A stretch of 64,000 nt of DNA from [Clostridium] hylemonae DSM 15053 (lineage in GTDB: Bacteria > Bacillota > Clostridia > Lachnospirales > Lachnospiraceae). Made by a program: the position numbers and the translations under genes. Below, piece by piece: positions 25,270 to 32,857 of this stretch. Each line of letters opens with the position of its first letter. Position 1 is the stretch's first letter. The notes beneath the pieces were generated by a model, which saw only the letters and a program-made list of their open reading frames with translations, ran no database searches and was not told where the DNA came from. The stretch is taken from the NCBI RefSeq assembly GCF_008281175.1, contig NZ_CP036524.1, forward strand, positions 2,418,001-2,482,000, written 5' to 3'.

Positions 25270-26277
25270 ATTGTCCGGAGACTGCACCCGGAACTGTCCG
25301 GGTGTAAGCCCGCACCATTTTCTGAACATATTGATGAACGCCGCCTGGCTCTGGTATCCGATCCTTTCCGATATCTCACCGACTGAAAGCGCTGTATCCT
25401 GCAGCAGCTCCACAGCTTCATTCATCCGTACATTGTTGGCATGATCCCAGATTGTCTGCTGATATAATTCTTTGAACCCGGCCTTCAGCTTCTGCTCACT
25501 GATGCCGAGTTTCCGGCTCAGTTCATATATCGTAACAAAGGAGGCCGCATCCTGTTCGATCCGCTTATGTGCAAGCACTACCTTTCTGAAATCCTCACCT
25601 GTCATTTTGATCTTCCGCTTCCCAACCTTTATATATTTTGCAAATGACTGTCCCTTACTGCAAAATCTCTCTCTGTTGTCCGGATGCAGAAGAAGAGCTA
25701 TAAACTCAAGACATATGGACAAGTGGAGAGGCCCTGTCATCTTTCCTTCTCTGAGAAGCTTCTCCATACGCCTGATCAGGCTCTGCATCTCCTGTGTCAG
25801 ATGGATATAGCGGATATTTTCTTCCAGAAAAGAAAGTGCGTTCTCCCCGGCTCCGATAAAAGGAAACAGCACCGACTTCAGATAAACCATCTCCACAGAC
25901 ACCTCAACTCCTTTAAACCGCTGTCCTTTCTTCCAGCAGTTCACTCCCCCGGAGGACTTTTCTACTGCCAGAAAAACTGAAGGAACGGAACCGGCCTCCA
26001 GCCGGTTCTCCACAAGAGAATACGTTATTCCCTCATAGATGATTCCAAAATGCAGATACTCCGTACGATACTGGTATTCAGCAAGAAAATCTGACGGTAC
26101 GGTATAGCAGCCTGCCGACGACTGTATCTTATCCAACGCCCCATAGCTGTATATAACTCCATTCCCGGGGCTCTCCCACACCGTCCACGCTTCTTTCGGC
26201 TCTGTTTTTTGAAGACCGATCTGACGGTAGAAAAGCTCCTGGTATTCCTCCGGCGTCTCAGCGCTGTAATAGTTCAT
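25261..26277 (-). CDS. AraC-family transcriptional regulator
   Basis: 338 residues from the ATG at 26277, inside the 3' end of the MATE gene (about 20-base overlap), so it is the tail of the pump operon. The C-terminal AraC domain has both helix-turn-helices ('YELSRKLGISEQKLKAGFKELYQQTIWDHANNVR', 'LSVGEISERIGYQSQAAFINMFRKWCGLTPGQFR', read in order). The N-terminal ~220 residues match no sensor I know. AraC proteins beside siderophore importers often act as siderophore-responsive activators; because it is convergent to that importer, this role is plausible but unproven. Confidence 0.9.
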   Translation of the reverse strand: MNYYSAETPEEYQELFYRQIGLQKTEPKEAWTVWESPGNGVIYSYGALDKIQSSAGCYTVPSDFLAEYQYRTEYLHFGIIYEGITYSLVENRLEAGSVPSVFLAVEKSSGGVNCWKKGQRFKGVEVSVEMVYLKSVLFPFIGAGENALSFLEENIRYIHLTQEMQSLIRRMEKLLREGKMTGPLHLSICLEFIALLLHPDNRERFCSKGQSFAKYIKVGKRKIKMTGEDFRKVVLAHKRIEQDAASFVTIYELSRKLGISEQKLKAGFKELYQQTIWDHANNVRMNEAVELLQDTALSVGEISERIGYQSQAAFINMFRKWCGLTPGQFRVQSPDNLR

Positions 26278-27646
26278 TTTCCCGCTCCCCTTTCCCCGCC
26301 TCTTTTTCAAGACCAAGCCTGCTGTCCGTCGTTACCGCAAAACAGACCGTGACGACGGCCGCGATCAAGTCGGCGGCGGGCTGAGCCCATATGAGTCCGT
26401 CTATCCCAAACACACGCGGCAGAATCAATATGAGCGGTATGAAGAAAACACCCTGCCTGCCGAGGCTTAATATACTTCCAATCATGCTCCTGCCTGCGGA
26501 AAGATACAAAGACGCGTACACCATCTGAAGTCCGAATGTGCAAAAAGTCACGGCATTGACAGTAAGTACCCGGCTGCCAAACGAAATCATATCCGCGTCA
26601 GAACCGAAAAGCCGTATGACCTGTTCTGAAAGAATGACACATAAACCGCCTGCCGCGATGCAGAATACGCTGGACCAGGTCAGGCTCAGGCGTATGGCGC
26701 TCTTCACACGCCTGTACTGCTTTGCTCCGTAATTATATCCTGTAAAGGGCTGAAATCCTTTCATGAATCCAAATACCACATAGGTTCCTACCATAAGTAC
26801 CTTGCTGACCGCTCCCACCGCCGCCACCGCATAATCTCCGTACTGCTTTGCCGCCATGTTGGCAAGCCCGAGGGAAACACTGGAAAAAAGCTGGAAGGCA
26901 AGTACCGGGATCCCAATCTTCAACACCTCACCGTATAGGTGACGGCTCCACGTGAATTTTTTTACAGAGAGTCTCAGCACTCCCTTTTTCCTTGTAAGAT
27001 AGACAACATAGAACGCCAGATTAATGCACAGAGAAAGCACCGTAGCCGCCGCAGCACCCTCGATCCCCCAGTTCAGTCCATATATGAAGACCGGATCCAG
27101 TATCACATTGACAACGCTTCCGCTTAGCATGGCGGCCATCGTCACCCGCACCGCCCCCTGTGCCGTCAGTATATTATTCATGGATACGGTAAACACATTG
27201 AGGATGGAACCTGTGACATATATTCTGGCGTAGGCTCTCGCATAAGGCAGGATCGTCTCTGTCGCCCCGAGCGCTTTGAGCACTCCATCCAGATCACAGA
27301 GGATTCCTGCTATAATGACAGCTCCCACCGCCACTCCTGAAATAAGCGCGGTAGATGCCGCTCTATCGGCCTGTTGATATTCTTCACTTCCAAGCAGACG
27401 CGAAATGTAGGAAGACGCGCCGGCGCCGAACATCATTCCCAGTCCGATCACAAGCTGCACGATCGGAAATACAACTGATACCGCCCCCATCTGGCTCATA
27501 CCAAGCCCGCCGACAAAATATGCGTCAATGGCATTGTACAGAGCGGAAATCAACATTCCGGCCATTGTAGGTATGCCAAGCTTCAGCAGCGCCTTTGACA
27601 CCTTCTCCTGTCCAAGCAGTTTCATTTTAGTTTTGTTTTCATTCAT
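26258..27646 (-). CDS. MATE-family multidrug efflux transporter
   Basis: 462 residues with about twelve membrane helices in two MatE halves ('LGIPTMAGMLISALYNAIDAYFVGGLG' near the start, 'AVSKVLMVGTYVVFGFMKGFQPFTGYNYGAKQYRR' in the second half). It should export cationic drugs or metabolites by Na+ or H+ antiport. A TetR gene lies upstream on the same strand, with TTGAAC-type dyads between the two genes. The AraC regulator start is embedded in its 3' end. Confidence 0.93.
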   Translation of the reverse strand: MNENKTKMKLLGQEKVSKALLKLGIPTMAGMLISALYNAIDAYFVGGLGMSQMGAVSVVFPIVQLVIGLGMMFGAGASSYISRLLGSEEYQQADRAASTALISGVAVGAVIIAGILCDLDGVLKALGATETILPYARAYARIYVTGSILNVFTVSMNNILTAQGAVRVTMAAMLSGSVVNVILDPVFIYGLNWGIEGAAAATVLSLCINLAFYVVYLTRKKGVLRLSVKKFTWSRHLYGEVLKIGIPVLAFQLFSSVSLGLANMAAKQYGDYAVAAVGAVSKVLMVGTYVVFGFMKGFQPFTGYNYGAKQYRRVKSAIRLSLTWSSVFCIAAGGLCVILSEQVIRLFGSDADMISFGSRVLTVNAVTFCTFGLQMVYASLYLSAGRSMIGSILSLGRQGVFFIPLILILPRVFGIDGLIWAQPAADLIAAVVTVCFAVTTDSRLGLEKEAGKGERENELLQR

Positions 27647-27708
27647 TGTTATAACCTCCTGGTCTTTATTTTATTTATCTGAACAGGTTTTCTTCCTGTG
27701 CAAACCTA

Positions 27709-27738
27709 TATTGAACATATATTCAATATTGTTCAATA
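27709..27738 (-). promoter_or_regulatory. Cluster of TTGAAC dyads upstream of the MATE gene
   Basis: TATTGAA-CATATA-TTCAATA (27709-27728) overlaps TTGAACA..TGTTCAA (to 27737). The half-sites are the same as in the palindrome before the TetR gene at 28328-28349, so both are probably its operators. Confidence 0.7.
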
Positions 27739-27769
27739 AAAAAAGGAACCGGCTTTATAAGCCGATTCC
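27737..27769 (-). terminator. Terminator of the TetR gene at 28 kb
   Basis: On the minus strand GGAATCGGCTT-ATA-AAGCCGGTTCC followed by T7. The TetR stop codon lies inside the stem. Confidence 0.85.
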
Positions 27770-28315
27770 ATATAAATACATCTGTATCAATTTTTCCATT
27801 GTGAGCAGCGCATGCTCTTTCTCATTGCAGTGATACATAACCTGTAACAGTCCTTCCACAAAATTGTCTACGACAATATGAATATAGGTCTCGTCGTATT
27901 TTCCGTTGTGCTGCATCAGACACTTTAAATGTTGTTCTATCTCCAGAATAAAGTTTTCTTTTTCATTCGAGAACTTGGTGTTCCCGCTCTTATCCATCAA
28001 TATGATGAACTCTTTCCTGTGCTCCAGCAGATTTCTGATGCAGTCCATCTCTCTTTTATTCAGCCGTTCAAACGTCCCACTGTGCCGTCCTGCTCCCTCT
28101 ATGAGAACAGATTTCCAGTTGTAGCGCACCGGCCGGAGCACTTCCTCAAAGAGAACCTCTTTACCCGGATAATAAGAGTAGATAAGTCCTGTCGGGATAC
28201 GGGCACGTCCGGCGATGCTGCGCATGACTGCTCCCGTGAAGCCTTTTTCATAAAACTCTTCAAGCGCCGACTGTAAAATCTTTTCACGGATATCCTCTTT
28301 TAAGACTTGTGCCAT
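27755..28315 (-). CDS. TetR/AcrR-family regulator of the MATE pump
   Basis: 186 residues. The N-terminal helix-turn-helix is typical ('ILQSALEEFYEKGFTGAVMRSIAGRARIPTGLIYSYYPGKEVLF', read as residues 13-56). The ligand domain is unassigned. Its promoter holds a 22-base palindrome, and related dyads lie before the MATE gene; the terminator between them implies two units under one repressor. Confidence 0.92.
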   Translation of the reverse strand: MAQVLKEDIREKILQSALEEFYEKGFTGAVMRSIAGRARIPTGLIYSYYPGKEVLFEEVLRPVRYNWKSVLIEGAGRHSGTFERLNKREMDCIRNLLEHRKEFIILMDKSGNTKFSNEKENFILEIEQHLKCLMQHNGKYDETYIHIVVDNFVEGLLQVMYHCNEKEHALLTMEKLIQMYLYGIGL

Positions 28316-28327
28316 ATTCCATATCTC

Positions 28328-28374
28328 CTATATTGAACTACAGTTCAATATTATACCCATTCCCCAATTCTGTC
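28328..28374 (-). promoter_or_regulatory. TetR promoter and 22-bp palindromic operator
   Basis: ATATTGAACT-AC-AGTTCAATAT (28328-28349) is a perfect dyad. On the minus strand TTGACA (28374-28369) is followed 17 bases later by TAATAT (28351-28346), which overlaps the dyad. Confidence 0.8.
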
Positions 28375-28405
28375 AACTTGAAACTTTACTTTTTATTTAT
28401 GCTGT

Positions 28406-29407
28406 TCAGGCCGCACTGTTCTTTTTTCTGCCGCGGCTGCCGCTTTTGCATGCCTCCTCATACTCTTTCAGCTTTTGCTCTGCCTCTCCTGTCAAATGCT
28501 TCGGAACTTCGATCTGTACGGTCACATACTGGTCTCCGTGCACATCAGGATCTTTCATAGATACGATCCCCTTTCCTCTTAGGCGTATCTTTGTGCCGGA
28601 CTGCGTGCCTTCCCGAATCTTGCAGAGTACCTCGCCATAGAGTGTCCGCACGCGCACTTCTCCTCCGAATACAGCGGTCGTAAACGGTATCGATGCCGTC
28701 GTGTACACATCCTGTCCCTTCCGCTCAAAACCGTATTTCTCTCCCACCGTCACTTTCAGAAGCAGATCACCGCCTTCTCCGCCATTCACGCCCGGCATTC
28801 CCTTTCCTCGAAGCCGGATGCTCTTGCCGCTCTCGATGCCCGCAGGTATGTGTACCTGAAGGGACTGTACGGAACCGTCCGCCCTCTCCATATTCTGAAA
28901 GCTGATGATCTTGTCACAGCCAAACACAGCCTCGTCAAAACTCACCGAGACCTCCGCACGCACATCCTGCCCTTTTCTCCGGTACCGGGAACGTCCAAAT
29001 CCTCCACCAAAACGCTGATACTCAGCGTCATCTGCTTTACCGCCACGGAATAAGTCTCCAAAGATATCTCCGAAGATGTCGTCCATATTGCCGCCCTCAA
29101 AATGATACTCCTGATATGTGCCGCCTGTACCGGCAGCACCGCCCGTACGCCCTCCGGCACCTGCTCCTGCGCCGCTGCCGTCAAATGCGGCATGGCCGAA
29201 TTGGTCATACAGTTTTCGTTTCTCAGGGTCACTTAATATAGTATACGCCTCCGTCACTTCCTTAAATTGCTGTTCTGCCTGTGCATCACCGGCATTTGTG
29301 TCCGGATGATACTTTTTCACCAGCTTCCTGTATGCCTTTTTTATCTCAGCTTCCTCTGCATTTTTATGGATTCCGAGAATATCGTAATAATCTCTTTTTA
29401 CCGCCAT
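28406..29407 (-). CDS. DnaJ/CbpA-type co-chaperone lacking the zinc-finger domain
   Basis: 333 residues from the ATG at 29407. The J domain (1-70) has the HPD motif in 'KYHPDTN'. A Gly-rich linker (about 75-130, with '[14 protein letters not shown]') leads to two C-terminal substrate-binding domains ('[19 protein letters not shown]'). The four CxxCxGxG repeats of true DnaJ are absent, so this is a CbpA/type-II co-chaperone stimulating DnaK. No dnaK, grpE or hrcA is nearby, so it is a stand-alone paralogue. Confidence 0.9.
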   Translation of the reverse strand: MAVKRDYYDILGIHKNAEEAEIKKAYRKLVKKYHPDTNAGDAQAEQQFKEVTEAYTILSDPEKRKLYDQFGHAAFDGSGAGAGAGGRTGGAAGTGGTYQEYHFEGGNMDDIFGDIFGDLFRGGKADDAEYQRFGGGFGRSRYRRKGQDVRAEVSVSFDEAVFGCDKIISFQNMERADGSVQSLQVHIPAGIESGKSIRLRGKGMPGVNGGEGGDLLLKVTVGEKYGFERKGQDVYTTASIPFTTAVFGGEVRVRTLYGEVLCKIREGTQSGTKIRLRGKGIVSMKDPDVHGDQYVTVQIEVPKHLTGEAEQKLKEYEEACKSGSRGRKKNSAA

Positions 29408-29468
29408 TGTTATCACCTCACTGCTCTATACAAAGATTCATTTTATATATTCCAATTGTTCTATATGT

Positions 29469-29497
29469 AATATAACACTTATTTTCTTTCAAGTCAA
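29469..29497 (-). promoter_or_regulatory. Promoter of the DnaJ-like gene
   Basis: On the minus strand TTGACT (29497-29492) and TATATT (29474-29469) are 17 bases apart, about 60 bases before the start codon. No CIRCE element was seen. Confidence 0.65.
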
Positions 29498-29525
29498 CTT
29501 TTTTTACAGAGACAGGTACGTACAA

Positions 29526-29572
29526 TGTCACAAGAAAAGACAGGGAATACCTCCCTGTCTTTTCTTGTGACA
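29526..29572 (-). terminator. Perfect 21-bp hairpin after the small cysteine-rich gene
   Basis: TGTCACAAGAAAAGACAGGGA (first 20 bases listed as 29526-29545) has an exact complement at 29552-29572 around a five-base loop. It lies just past the stop of the 119-residue gene and just upstream of the dnaJ promoter. Confidence 0.75.
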
Positions 29573-29578
29573 TGTGTG

Positions 29579-29938
29579 TTATTTGAGAAGGAGCTCCTTC
29601 TTTTCAAGAATCGCCTCACAGGCGGCGCAGGCCGGACAATCACAGTATTTTGCGCCCTTTGCTTTGATATCTCTGGCGTGCGCAGCCACATTTTTGGCCG
29701 TATCCGCTCCGAAGACCGCCGCGCCGGCTTCTGACTCCGCAAAACCGATCAAACCGTCGACAGGCATAATATCTTCTTCCAGTTCTGCGATAAACTTTTC
29801 TGTCTCCGCCGCCTCCTGGTCCGTTCCGACTGCATCCAGCCATTTCACGGCTGCTTCTTTTGCCTCGGCGCTGCACGTCGCCGCATCTTTTAATTCATTT
29901 GCCTTTTCCACCACATAGTTCAATACTTCTTTTTCCAT
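29579..29938 (-). CDS. Small acidic protein with C-terminal CxCPxCxxC, unknown function
   Basis: 119 residues, alpha-helical and acidic, Ala/Glu-rich. The C-terminal end carries 'YCDCPACAACEAI', a cysteine cluster that could bind a metal or Fe-S cluster. Similar short proteins in clostridia are sometimes labelled 'Hsp90-like', which this sequence does not justify: there is no GHKL ATPase motif. The gene stands alone behind a good RBS (aaggga), upstream of the DnaJ-like gene on the same strand but separated by a strong hairpin. Confidence 0.75.
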   Translation of the reverse strand: MEKEVLNYVVEKANELKDAATCSAEAKEAAVKWLDAVGTDQEAAETEKFIAELEEDIMPVDGLIGFAESEAGAAVFGADTAKNVAAHARDIKAKGAKYCDCPACAACEAILEKKELLLK

Positions 29939-30112
29939 AATGAATCCCTTCTTTCCTCTGTAATTTACTTCTATTCTACCATATTTATCCTGAAAAGTAT
30001 AAAATTTATAGTATATCGGGCAAAAGGCCGGAGATAAAGTTTTACTGCTTTACTGCCGCTGCTATGGGATCCCGCACCGGCCCACAGCCTGAATACAGAC
30101 CAAAAACATCTG

Positions 30113-30712
30113 TCATTCTTTATTCCTTCTTTTATATACAAACGGATAGTGTTCTGCTATGTACTTATAGCGGAAGCACTCTTTCACATGGTCATTGATG
30201 ATACCGCACGCCTGGAGATGAGAGTACACGGTGACAGAGCCCAGGTACTTGAAACCACGCCTTCTCAAGTCCCCGCTCACTTTGTCGGACAGCCCGTTTC
30301 TTGCGGGCTGCTCCCCTCTTTCGTGTCTGTTATAAAAAATAGTCTTTCCGCCGGCAAATCTCCAGAGATATTCGCTGAAAGATCCGTACTCCTGCTGTAT
30401 TTTGAGAAAACATCCGGCATTGTGGATAACTGCTTCTATTTTCCGCCTGGATCTTATCATCCCATCCGCCTCGAGAATCCTCCGGATATCCCCCTCACCA
30501 TAAGACGCAACTTTCTCATAGTCAAACCCGTCAAAGCATTTGCAAAAAATCTCCCGTTTCTGTATCATCATGTTCCAGTTCAGCCCGCACTGCATCACTT
30601 CCATCATCAGAAACTCAAACTGCTTTCTGTCATCATAGAGTGGAATTCCCCACTCTTCATCGTGGTATTTTATCATCGCGTCATTGCACAGACACCATTT
30701 ACAACGCTCCAT
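30113..30712 (-). CDS. tag: DNA-3-methyladenine glycosylase I
   Basis: 199 residues from the ATG at 30712 (RBS gggggga); the frame upstream of that is antisense/overlap noise from rsmH. The N-terminal 'RCKWCLCNDAMIKYHDEEWG' with its zinc-binding Cys and the later 'YNRHERGEQPARNGLSDKVSGDLRRRGFKYLG' order and His residues near the C-terminus are Tag signatures. The enzyme removes 3-methyladenine from alkylated DNA. It lies 34 bases after rsmH on the same strand and is probably co-transcribed with it. Confidence 0.9.
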   Translation of the reverse strand: MERCKWCLCNDAMIKYHDEEWGIPLYDDRKQFEFLMMEVMQCGLNWNMMIQKREIFCKCFDGFDYEKVASYGEGDIRRILEADGMIRSRRKIEAVIHNAGCFLKIQQEYGSFSEYLWRFAGGKTIFYNRHERGEQPARNGLSDKVSGDLRRRGFKYLGSVTVYSHLQACGIINDHVKECFRYKYIAEHYPFVYKRRNKE

Positions 30713-30746
30713 CTCTTCCCCCCTTCTGACTGCCTTTCCCATCAGA

Positions 30747-31802
30747 CTACTGCTCCGCCCGGACAGCCCAGCGCATTTTCGTTGAGCGGGCGCGCCCGTT
30801 CTGCCTGCACTCCTCCTGCGACGGCCGGATGACCTCCTTTGATATCTCACTGTAAACGCCTGACTTTGCAAACTGCTTAAATGACTTTTTCACGAGCCGG
30901 TCCTCGCCTGAGTGGAACGTCAATATAGCCACCCGGCCGCCCGGGGCAAGTACATCCGGCAGCTTTTCCAGAAAAGAATATAATGCTTCAAATTCACTGT
31001 TCACATCGATCCGAAGCGCCTGGAAGGTCCGCTGGCTCGACTTCTTTACGGCTTCTTTCCGGTCTTTCTCAGGGAGAAAAGCAAGCGCTTCTTCTATTGT
31101 CTTATAAAGCTGTGTCGTCGTCTCGATCTCCCCGCCCTTCCGGATCTTTTCTGTGACTGCTTCCGCGATCTCGGCCCCGTATGGCTCATCTGAGTTCTCC
31201 CGCAGCATGCCCTCCAGTTCTTCCTTTGTAATGTCACGCAGCCTCTCTGCCGCGCTGATCCCCTTCTGCGGATTCATGCGCAGATCAAGAGGGCCTTCTG
31301 CCTTATATGTGAATCCCCTGTCCGGATTATCGATCTGCATGGAGGAGACACCCAGATCTGCCAGCACAAAATCAAATAAACCTGCCTCCCGGGACACTTG
31401 ATCGATCTTGGCAAAATTCTGCAGCTTTACCGTGAGAATGTCCGGGCCGTATCCGAGCTTTTCCAGCCTCTTGGCCGTCCGGACAGACTCGATCGGGTCC
31501 ACGTCCAGCGCATATATATGGCCCTGCCCCTTCAGGCATTCCAGCATCTTTGACGTATGCCCGCCATAACCGAGCGTAGCATCAAGCCCTCTCTGCCCGG
31601 GCCGGATCTGGAGGAATTCCAGAATCTCTTTTACGCAGATAGAAATATGCATTCCAGCCGGAGTGCTGCCTTTTTGGATGACTCTGGATACCGTCTTGGC
31701 ATACTTTTCCGGCTGATGCTCTTTATATTTTTCTTCAAATCTCTTTGGATACGCGCCGGAATATCTCACCCGGCGTTTATGCTTCTTCTCTCGATCTTCC
31801 AT
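30747..31802 (-). CDS. rsmH: 16S rRNA (cytosine-1402-N4)-methyltransferase, long-N-terminus type
   Basis: 351 residues. SAM-binding 'GLDATLGYGGHTSKMLE', 'ALDVDP', 'DFVLADLGVSSMQIDNPDRGFTYK' and 'FQALRIDVNSE..L' are all RsmH signatures. It has about 45 extra basic N-terminal residues compared with the canonical enzyme. It is not in a dcw cluster: the downstream neighbour is tag, and no mraZ, ftsL or pbp gene is near, so it is either a relocated rsmH or a second paralogue. The residue it would modify is C1402 in the ribosomal P site. Confidence 0.9.
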   Translation of the reverse strand: MEDREKKHKRRVRYSGAYPKRFEEKYKEHQPEKYAKTVSRVIQKGSTPAGMHISICVKEILEFLQIRPGQRGLDATLGYGGHTSKMLECLKGQGHIYALDVDPIESVRTAKRLEKLGYGPDILTVKLQNFAKIDQVSREAGLFDFVLADLGVSSMQIDNPDRGFTYKAEGPLDLRMNPQKGISAAERLRDITKEELEGMLRENSDEPYGAEIAEAVTEKIRKGGEIETTTQLYKTIEEALAFLPEKDRKEAVKKSSQRTFQALRIDVNSEFEALYSFLEKLPDVLAPGGRVAILTFHSGEDRLVKKSFKQFAKSGVYSEISKEVIRPSQEECRQNGRARSTKMRWAVRAEQ

Positions 31803-31908
31803 TTTGGTCTTCCTTTGCTATTTACTGATAATAATGTCAGTTTCAGTTTATTTCTTTCTATATGCAATGTCAATGACTTATCGGCGATAATGGACAGGGC
31901 AACGCGAA

Positions 31909-31943
31909 AAAGTACCGGTCAGTATTCTCCTGGCCGGTACTTT
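31909..31943 (-). terminator. Terminator of the 95-residue gene
   Basis: AAAGTACCGG (31909-31918) pairs with CCGGTACTTT (31934-31943), with CAG/CTG pairs extending inward. It lies between the gene's stop and rsmH. Confidence 0.75.
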
Positions 31944-32001
31944 ACATTGTATCTTCTGCTCCGCAGATATCCGCAGTGCATATGCCTTGTGCCACTGACG
32001 C

Positions 32002-32289
32002 TCACTCCTTTGTCAGATCAAACTGCTTCAGAATCTCATAGGCATCTATCATCCCTGCAATATAAGAATTTACACGGTAGTCATATTCTGTCTCTTCCTT
32101 TCTGGAGATCAAGGTGTTGACTGCTGCCCTCTGGTCTGCTGTCAACTCCAACTTTCTGACTGCAATAAATGCCTCTTTTTCTTCTTCAAGCCTTTTCTGA
32201 AAATCCGCGTCGTTTTTAAGCAATTCATCTAACGTCCGGTTCTTCATACTGTCGGCGGCCAGTTTCAACAGAGCTTTTATATTACTCAT
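32002..32289 (-). CDS. Small helical protein opposite the RHH gene, unknown function
   Basis: 95 residues, highly charged and helical (Glu/Lys/Leu-rich), no membrane or signal sequence, no family that I can name firmly; DUF6809-like proteins are similar in build. RBS aaaggagag is good. Its promoter is covered by two GCCGTCA half-sites that are also found before the divergent ribbon-helix-helix gene, so that protein is its likely repressor. A toxin or anti-regulator role is possible but unsupported beyond the arrangement. Confidence 0.7.
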   Translation of the reverse strand: MSNIKALLKLAADSMKNRTLDELLKNDADFQKRLEEEKEAFIAVRKLELTADQRAAVNTLISRKEETEYDYRVNSYIAGMIDAYEILKQFDLTKE

Positions 32290-32327
32290 ATGACTCTCCT
32301 TTGGTCTGTTTATGATTCTATATCTTC

Positions 32328-32356
32328 ATTATATTATGCCGTCATTTAGCCGTCAA
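32328..32356 (-). promoter_or_regulatory. Promoter with paired GCCGTCA half-sites (95-residue gene)
   Basis: Minus strand: TTGACG (32356-32351), 17 bases, TATAAT (32333-32328). GCCGTCA occurs at 32338-32344 and 32349-32355, start-to-start spacing 11 bases, covering the spacer and the -35 element. Confidence 0.8.
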
Positions 32357-32437
32357 TATAATTTTAAACGCCGCCGTACACACTGCACACTTTATTTTTT
32401 CCCGGCAGAAAAACAGGAAGCCCAAATTACATTTTGC

Positions 32438-32489
32438 GCCGTCATGTTGACGTCAACCGAGAATATTGCCGTCAGTCAGACGGTATAAT
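32438..32489 (+). promoter_or_regulatory. Promoter region with GCCGTCA half-sites (RHH gene)
   Basis: GCCGTCA at 32438-32444 and GACGTCA at 32449-32455 repeat the 11-base spacing. Another GCCGTCA (32468-32474) faces an inverted GACGG (32479-32483) directly before the -10 TATAAT (32484-32489). No good -35 is seen. Confidence 0.75.
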
Positions 32490-32520
32490 AATGGCATATT
32501 CTTACTGGAGGTCTCATATT

Positions 32521-32691
32521 ATGCCATCTGATGTTATCAAATTTACGGTTAGAACCGACGCTGATTTAATGAAACGATTTCGTTATATCGCTGAATACAA
32601 CGCACGTTCTGCCAATCGGGAATTAGAAGTCTTAATGAAAAGATATATAGCTGAGTTTGAAAAGAAGCACGGAAAGATAGACTTGGAATAA
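32521..32691 (+). CDS. Arc/MetJ-type ribbon-helix-helix DNA-binding protein
   Basis: 56 residues starting at the ATG after actggaggt; the frame continues upstream to 32434 but that part contains the operator. The fold is clear: a beta strand 'IKFTVRTDADLMKRF' followed by two helices, 'RYIAEYNARSANRELEVLMKRY', as in Arc repressor. Such proteins bind as dimers of dimers to half-sites about 11 bases apart, exactly the spacing of the GCCGTCA repeats in both divergent promoters. It most likely regulates itself and the 95-residue gene. RHH proteins are common antitoxins, but no classical toxin gene follows. Confidence 0.88.
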   Translation: MPSDVIKFTVRTDADLMKRFRYIAEYNARSANRELEVLMKRYIAEFEKKHGKIDLE

Positions 32692-32733
32692 AGAGAAGGG
32701 ATTACTGTAATCTATGGTAATCTCTTTTATTTT
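32690..32733 (+). terminator. Terminator after the RHH gene
   Basis: GATTAC (32699-32704) pairs with GTAATC (32717-32722), with AAAGA/TCTTT extending the stem after a small bulge, followed by a T-rich run. The stem begins at the stop codon. Confidence 0.65.
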
Positions 32734-32833
32734 ACAGCTGCTCTTCCTGATCATATTCCTGTAAATACTGCTGCGTCTCATAAAAATAACGGATCATGTA
32801 CACACTATAGTTATCAAAAGAAGAAATTGGTCT
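32732..32833 (-). pseudogene. Possible 3' remnant of an unknown gene
   Basis: A 33-codon open stretch on the minus strand without a start codon ends in 'YFYETQQYLQEYDQEEQL' and a TAA. The composition looks protein-like, but no upstream part survives; a spore photoproduct lyase gene begins on the other strand. Chance is not excluded. Confidence 0.25.
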
Positions 32834-32857
32834 TCACAACAGAACAGAGAGGGAATT

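Noticed and set aside
29526-29572. Possible MITE or insertion-element end
   Set aside because: The perfect inverted repeat has no target duplication that I can see and sits exactly at a gene 3' end, so a terminator is the simpler reading.
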